Assembly (NCBI RefSeq): GCF_003062295.1
Contig: NZ_PYCN01000003.1
Coordinates: 310,001-374,000 of the forward strand
Direction of reading: 5' to 3'
From: Bradyrhizobium algeriense
GTDB taxonomy: Bacteria; Pseudomonadota; Alphaproteobacteria; Rhizobiales; Xanthobacteraceae
DNA length: 64,000 bases
Positions 62,591 to 64,000 of the stretch are shown in pieces. A program made the translations under genes and the position numbers. Within the stretch, counting starts at the first letter, position 1; each line of letters opens with the position of its first letter. The notes under the pieces were generated by a model, which saw nothing but the letters and a program-made list of their open reading frames with translations, searched no databases and was not told the DNA's origin.

Positions 62591-63346
62591 ATGCGCGAAG
62601 CGGGAGTCAGTCCTTCGGCTCCGCTGACCAGCATGAAGCCGTCTCGCGCCTCGCTGGCGACGATTCATCGATTGGCGGATTGGCGCCATGTGGCTTTCGG
62701 CGGTTCTCTATTTGCAGCATCCATTGGGGTCGCTGCCTGGTGGTGGTCATCCTCCGTTGATATGGCGAGGGTGGCCCCCTTAGACTCGGGACCTCTGACA
62801 CAGGCCGCGCCGGAAGCCTCCCCGCCGAAAGAGGTCGCGCCAACTGCTGTTACCCTGTCTACCGAGTTGGCGCAGCAGCTCCAACCGATGGCGCGCGATC
62901 TCGCGGCCTCGAGGCAAACGGTCGAACAGCTCAAGGTGAGGCAAGAACAGCTGGTCCGCGACAATGAAAATCTCGCGAGCCAACTCAAGGCGAGCCGGGA
63001 AGAAATGGCACGCTACAACAGTAGCATCGACCAGATCAAGGCGACCCAGATCCAGATGGCGCGCGAAAGCCAGACGCTCAACGAACGGCTCAACGCAAGC
63101 CAGGAACAACTCGCCCGCGTAATCGCCAACGCTTCAGAGCCAAGCCCGGTCTCCGAACCGGCTGAGATGATCCCCGAAGATTCAAAGGTGAGCCCCGAAG
63201 AGCCAAAGGTAATGCACGAAATACCACTGCCGCGTCCGCGACAGTCGGCCAATGTCGCCCAGACTCAAAAGCCGGCGCCAACCCCGGCGCGGCCGCAAGC
63301 CAAAAAACCGCAACCGCCATTCGCATGGCCATGGTCAGTGCGATAA
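62591..63346 (+). CDS. Membrane-anchored coiled-coil protein of unknown function
   Basis: This protein of about 251 residues starts at ATG 62591 (MREAGVSPSAPL) or ATG 62633 (MKPSRASLATIHRLADW). One membrane helix, VAFGGSLFAASIGVAAWWW, lies near residue 35. A long coiled coil follows (about 85-170), with AQQLQPMARDLAASRQTVEQ, QEQLVRDNENLASQLKASRE and ESQTLNERLNASQEQLARV. The C-terminal third is Pro/Lys/Glu-rich, ending QPPFAWPWSVR. No catalytic domain is seen. Similar proteins are common in Bradyrhizobium. Frames upstream of 62591 run through the hydrolase fragment and were excluded. Confidence 0.7.
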   Translation: MREAGVSPSAPLTSMKPSRASLATIHRLADWRHVAFGGSLFAASIGVAAWWWSSSVDMARVAPLDSGPLTQAAPEASPPKEVAPTAVTLSTELAQQLQPMARDLAASRQTVEQLKVRQEQLVRDNENLASQLKASREEMARYNSSIDQIKATQIQMARESQTLNERLNASQEQLARVIANASEPSPVSEPAEMIPEDSKVSPEEPKVMHEIPLPRPRQSANVAQTQKPAPTPARPQAKKPQPPFAWPWSVR

Positions 63347-63555
63347 TGCACCCGGCCGCTTTTCGTGAAGTCCACTATGACGGCCCGGAGCTATTCGCTT
63401 GAACGCGAGAAGGGCCTCAAAGCGGCGGCGCCTGAGACCCTTCCTGGGCTGAGGTATCGCGCCGGGGGAAGGTACGACACGGCTTCAACGCACCACCCTC
63501 GTTCGCATTCCTAAGCTACGTCCGAGCCCGCCGGCGACCCCCTGCTCGGTCCTGC

Positions 63556-63801
63556 TTGCGCCCGCGACTTGATTGCTACTTTGCCTTCGCCATCGCCCCT
63601 GACGAAGAGGGCATGGAACTCCACACTATAGGGGTCGTCCAAGAGGAAGCAGCCCGCACGCTCGCCGATATGGCAAGGGATGCGATCCGGGGCCGCCGCA
63701 CGGACGGCGCGGGGCACATGATGTCAATCGAGGTCAGAGACGACGCCGGGCCGGTAATGCAAGTGAAGTTTACGTTCGAGGTTCACCAGCAGAGACATTA
63801 A
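63556..63801 (+). CDS. DUF6894-like small protein
   Basis: This protein has up to 81 residues from a TTG at 63556. The core CYFAFAIAPDEEGMELHTIG, EAARTLADMARDAIR and the terminal SIEVRDDAGPVMQVKFTFEV follow the DUF6894 plan (short strand, D-x-x-G-x-E-L, helix, two strands). The usual N-terminal Met-aromatic-Phe start is replaced here, and no ribosome-binding site is visible, so the start is uncertain. Such genes occur in many copies in Bradyrhizobium; the function is unknown. Confidence 0.6.
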   Translation: MRPRLDCYFAFAIAPDEEGMELHTIGVVQEEAARTLADMARDAIRGRRTDGAGHMMSIEVRDDAGPVMQVKFTFEVHQQRH

Positions 63802-63991
63802 GACCGCCTCATTTGGCGCCTTTCCCTGTCTCGGGTGATCGGTACTGTCTGTATTAGCCCGGCTCACAGATGCCGCTGATCGATACTCCTGCGGATGTAG
63901 TTAGAGACGTGTCGTCCCGACTTAACATTTGTTGGTTCAGCTCCCTGTTCTCCGTGCCACGGTCATGGAAAATTAAGACACGCAGGGGACG

Positions 63992-64000
63992 ATGAAAGAT
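63992..64000 (+). other. Possible start of a gene cut by the window end
   Basis: ATGAAAGAT at the very end is preceded by CAGGGGACG, a fair ribosome-binding site. Only three codons are visible, so nothing can be said of a product. Confidence 0.2.

Noticed and set aside
1..64000. CRISPR arrays, rRNA genes, intact tRNA genes, replication origin or prophage
   Set aside because: No regularly spaced repeats, rRNA-like text, complete cloverleaf, or phage structural or integrase gene could be recognised.

Overview
The window looks like chromosome of a Bradyrhizobium-type alphaproteobacterium. It is GC-rich and gene-dense, carries TRAP and Urt-type ABC transporters, DUF1289, DUF1127 and DUF6894-like proteins and a TIGR02281-like aspartic protease, has a palindromic interspersed repeat of a kind I recognise from that group (5312-5412), and has a CtrA-box-like site in front of a PleC/DivJ-like histidine kinase. 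No rRNA, intact tRNA or CRISPR array was seen.

Layout. (1) 1-9.6 kb is core-like: a TRAP large permease cut by the window edge, two similar TakP-like TRAP binding proteins in tandem, Mrp/ApbC, a VOC protein, a beta-hydroxyacid dehydrogenase, a histidine kinase, a DUF1289 protein and an aspartic protease. (2) 9.6-10.5 kb is a scar: a frameshifted Sel1-type gene, a second partial copy of the protease 3' end, and half of a MAPEG gene. (3) 10.9-17.0 kb is a gamma-resorcylate (2,6-dihydroxybenzoate) catabolic cluster: MarR regulator, two-component resorcinol hydroxylase, gamma-resorcylate decarboxylase, aromatic acid/H+ symporter and maleylacetate reductase. The ring-cleaving hydroxyquinol dioxygenase is missing. 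dusA follows.

(4) 18.5-30.9 kb is the most interesting block: a complete siderophore locus with a TonB receptor and a nine-gene, fully overlapping operon. It encodes a SbnI/SerK-like serine kinase, a SbnH-like PLP decarboxylase, a SbnA-like PLP synthase, an octopine/nopaline-type opine dehydrogenase, one NIS (IucA/IucC) synthetase, an MFS exporter and an iron ABC importer. The enzyme set is like staphyloferrin B synthesis with SbnB replaced by an opine dehydrogenase. It accounts step by step for a rhizobactin-type ethylenediamine-opine siderophore. (5) 31-51 kb is accessory DNA. A 91-bp direct repeat at 32.0 and 50.0 kb brackets about 18 kb, and a 3' tRNA-Gln fragment lies just inside it. The segment holds a GMC oxidoreductase-DUF1080 fusion, chromate genes (chrA and a ChrB-like gene), an ABC-2 exporter with a PepSY and a DUF1259 protein, a LysR gene with an amber stop, GST, TauE/SafE, and gene fragments near both ends.

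(6) 51-61.4 kb is an amide-use operon read on the minus strand: amiC, amiR, urtA-E-like ABC importer, formamidase, a double-domain nitrilase and an SDR. A leader in front of amiC contains a hairpin with an ANTAR-type hexaloop followed by an intrinsic terminator, so AmiR probably antiterminates its own operon. (7) 61.4-64 kb holds a 225-bp MITE-like element, an alpha/beta-hydrolase fragment, a coiled-coil membrane protein and a DUF6894-like protein.
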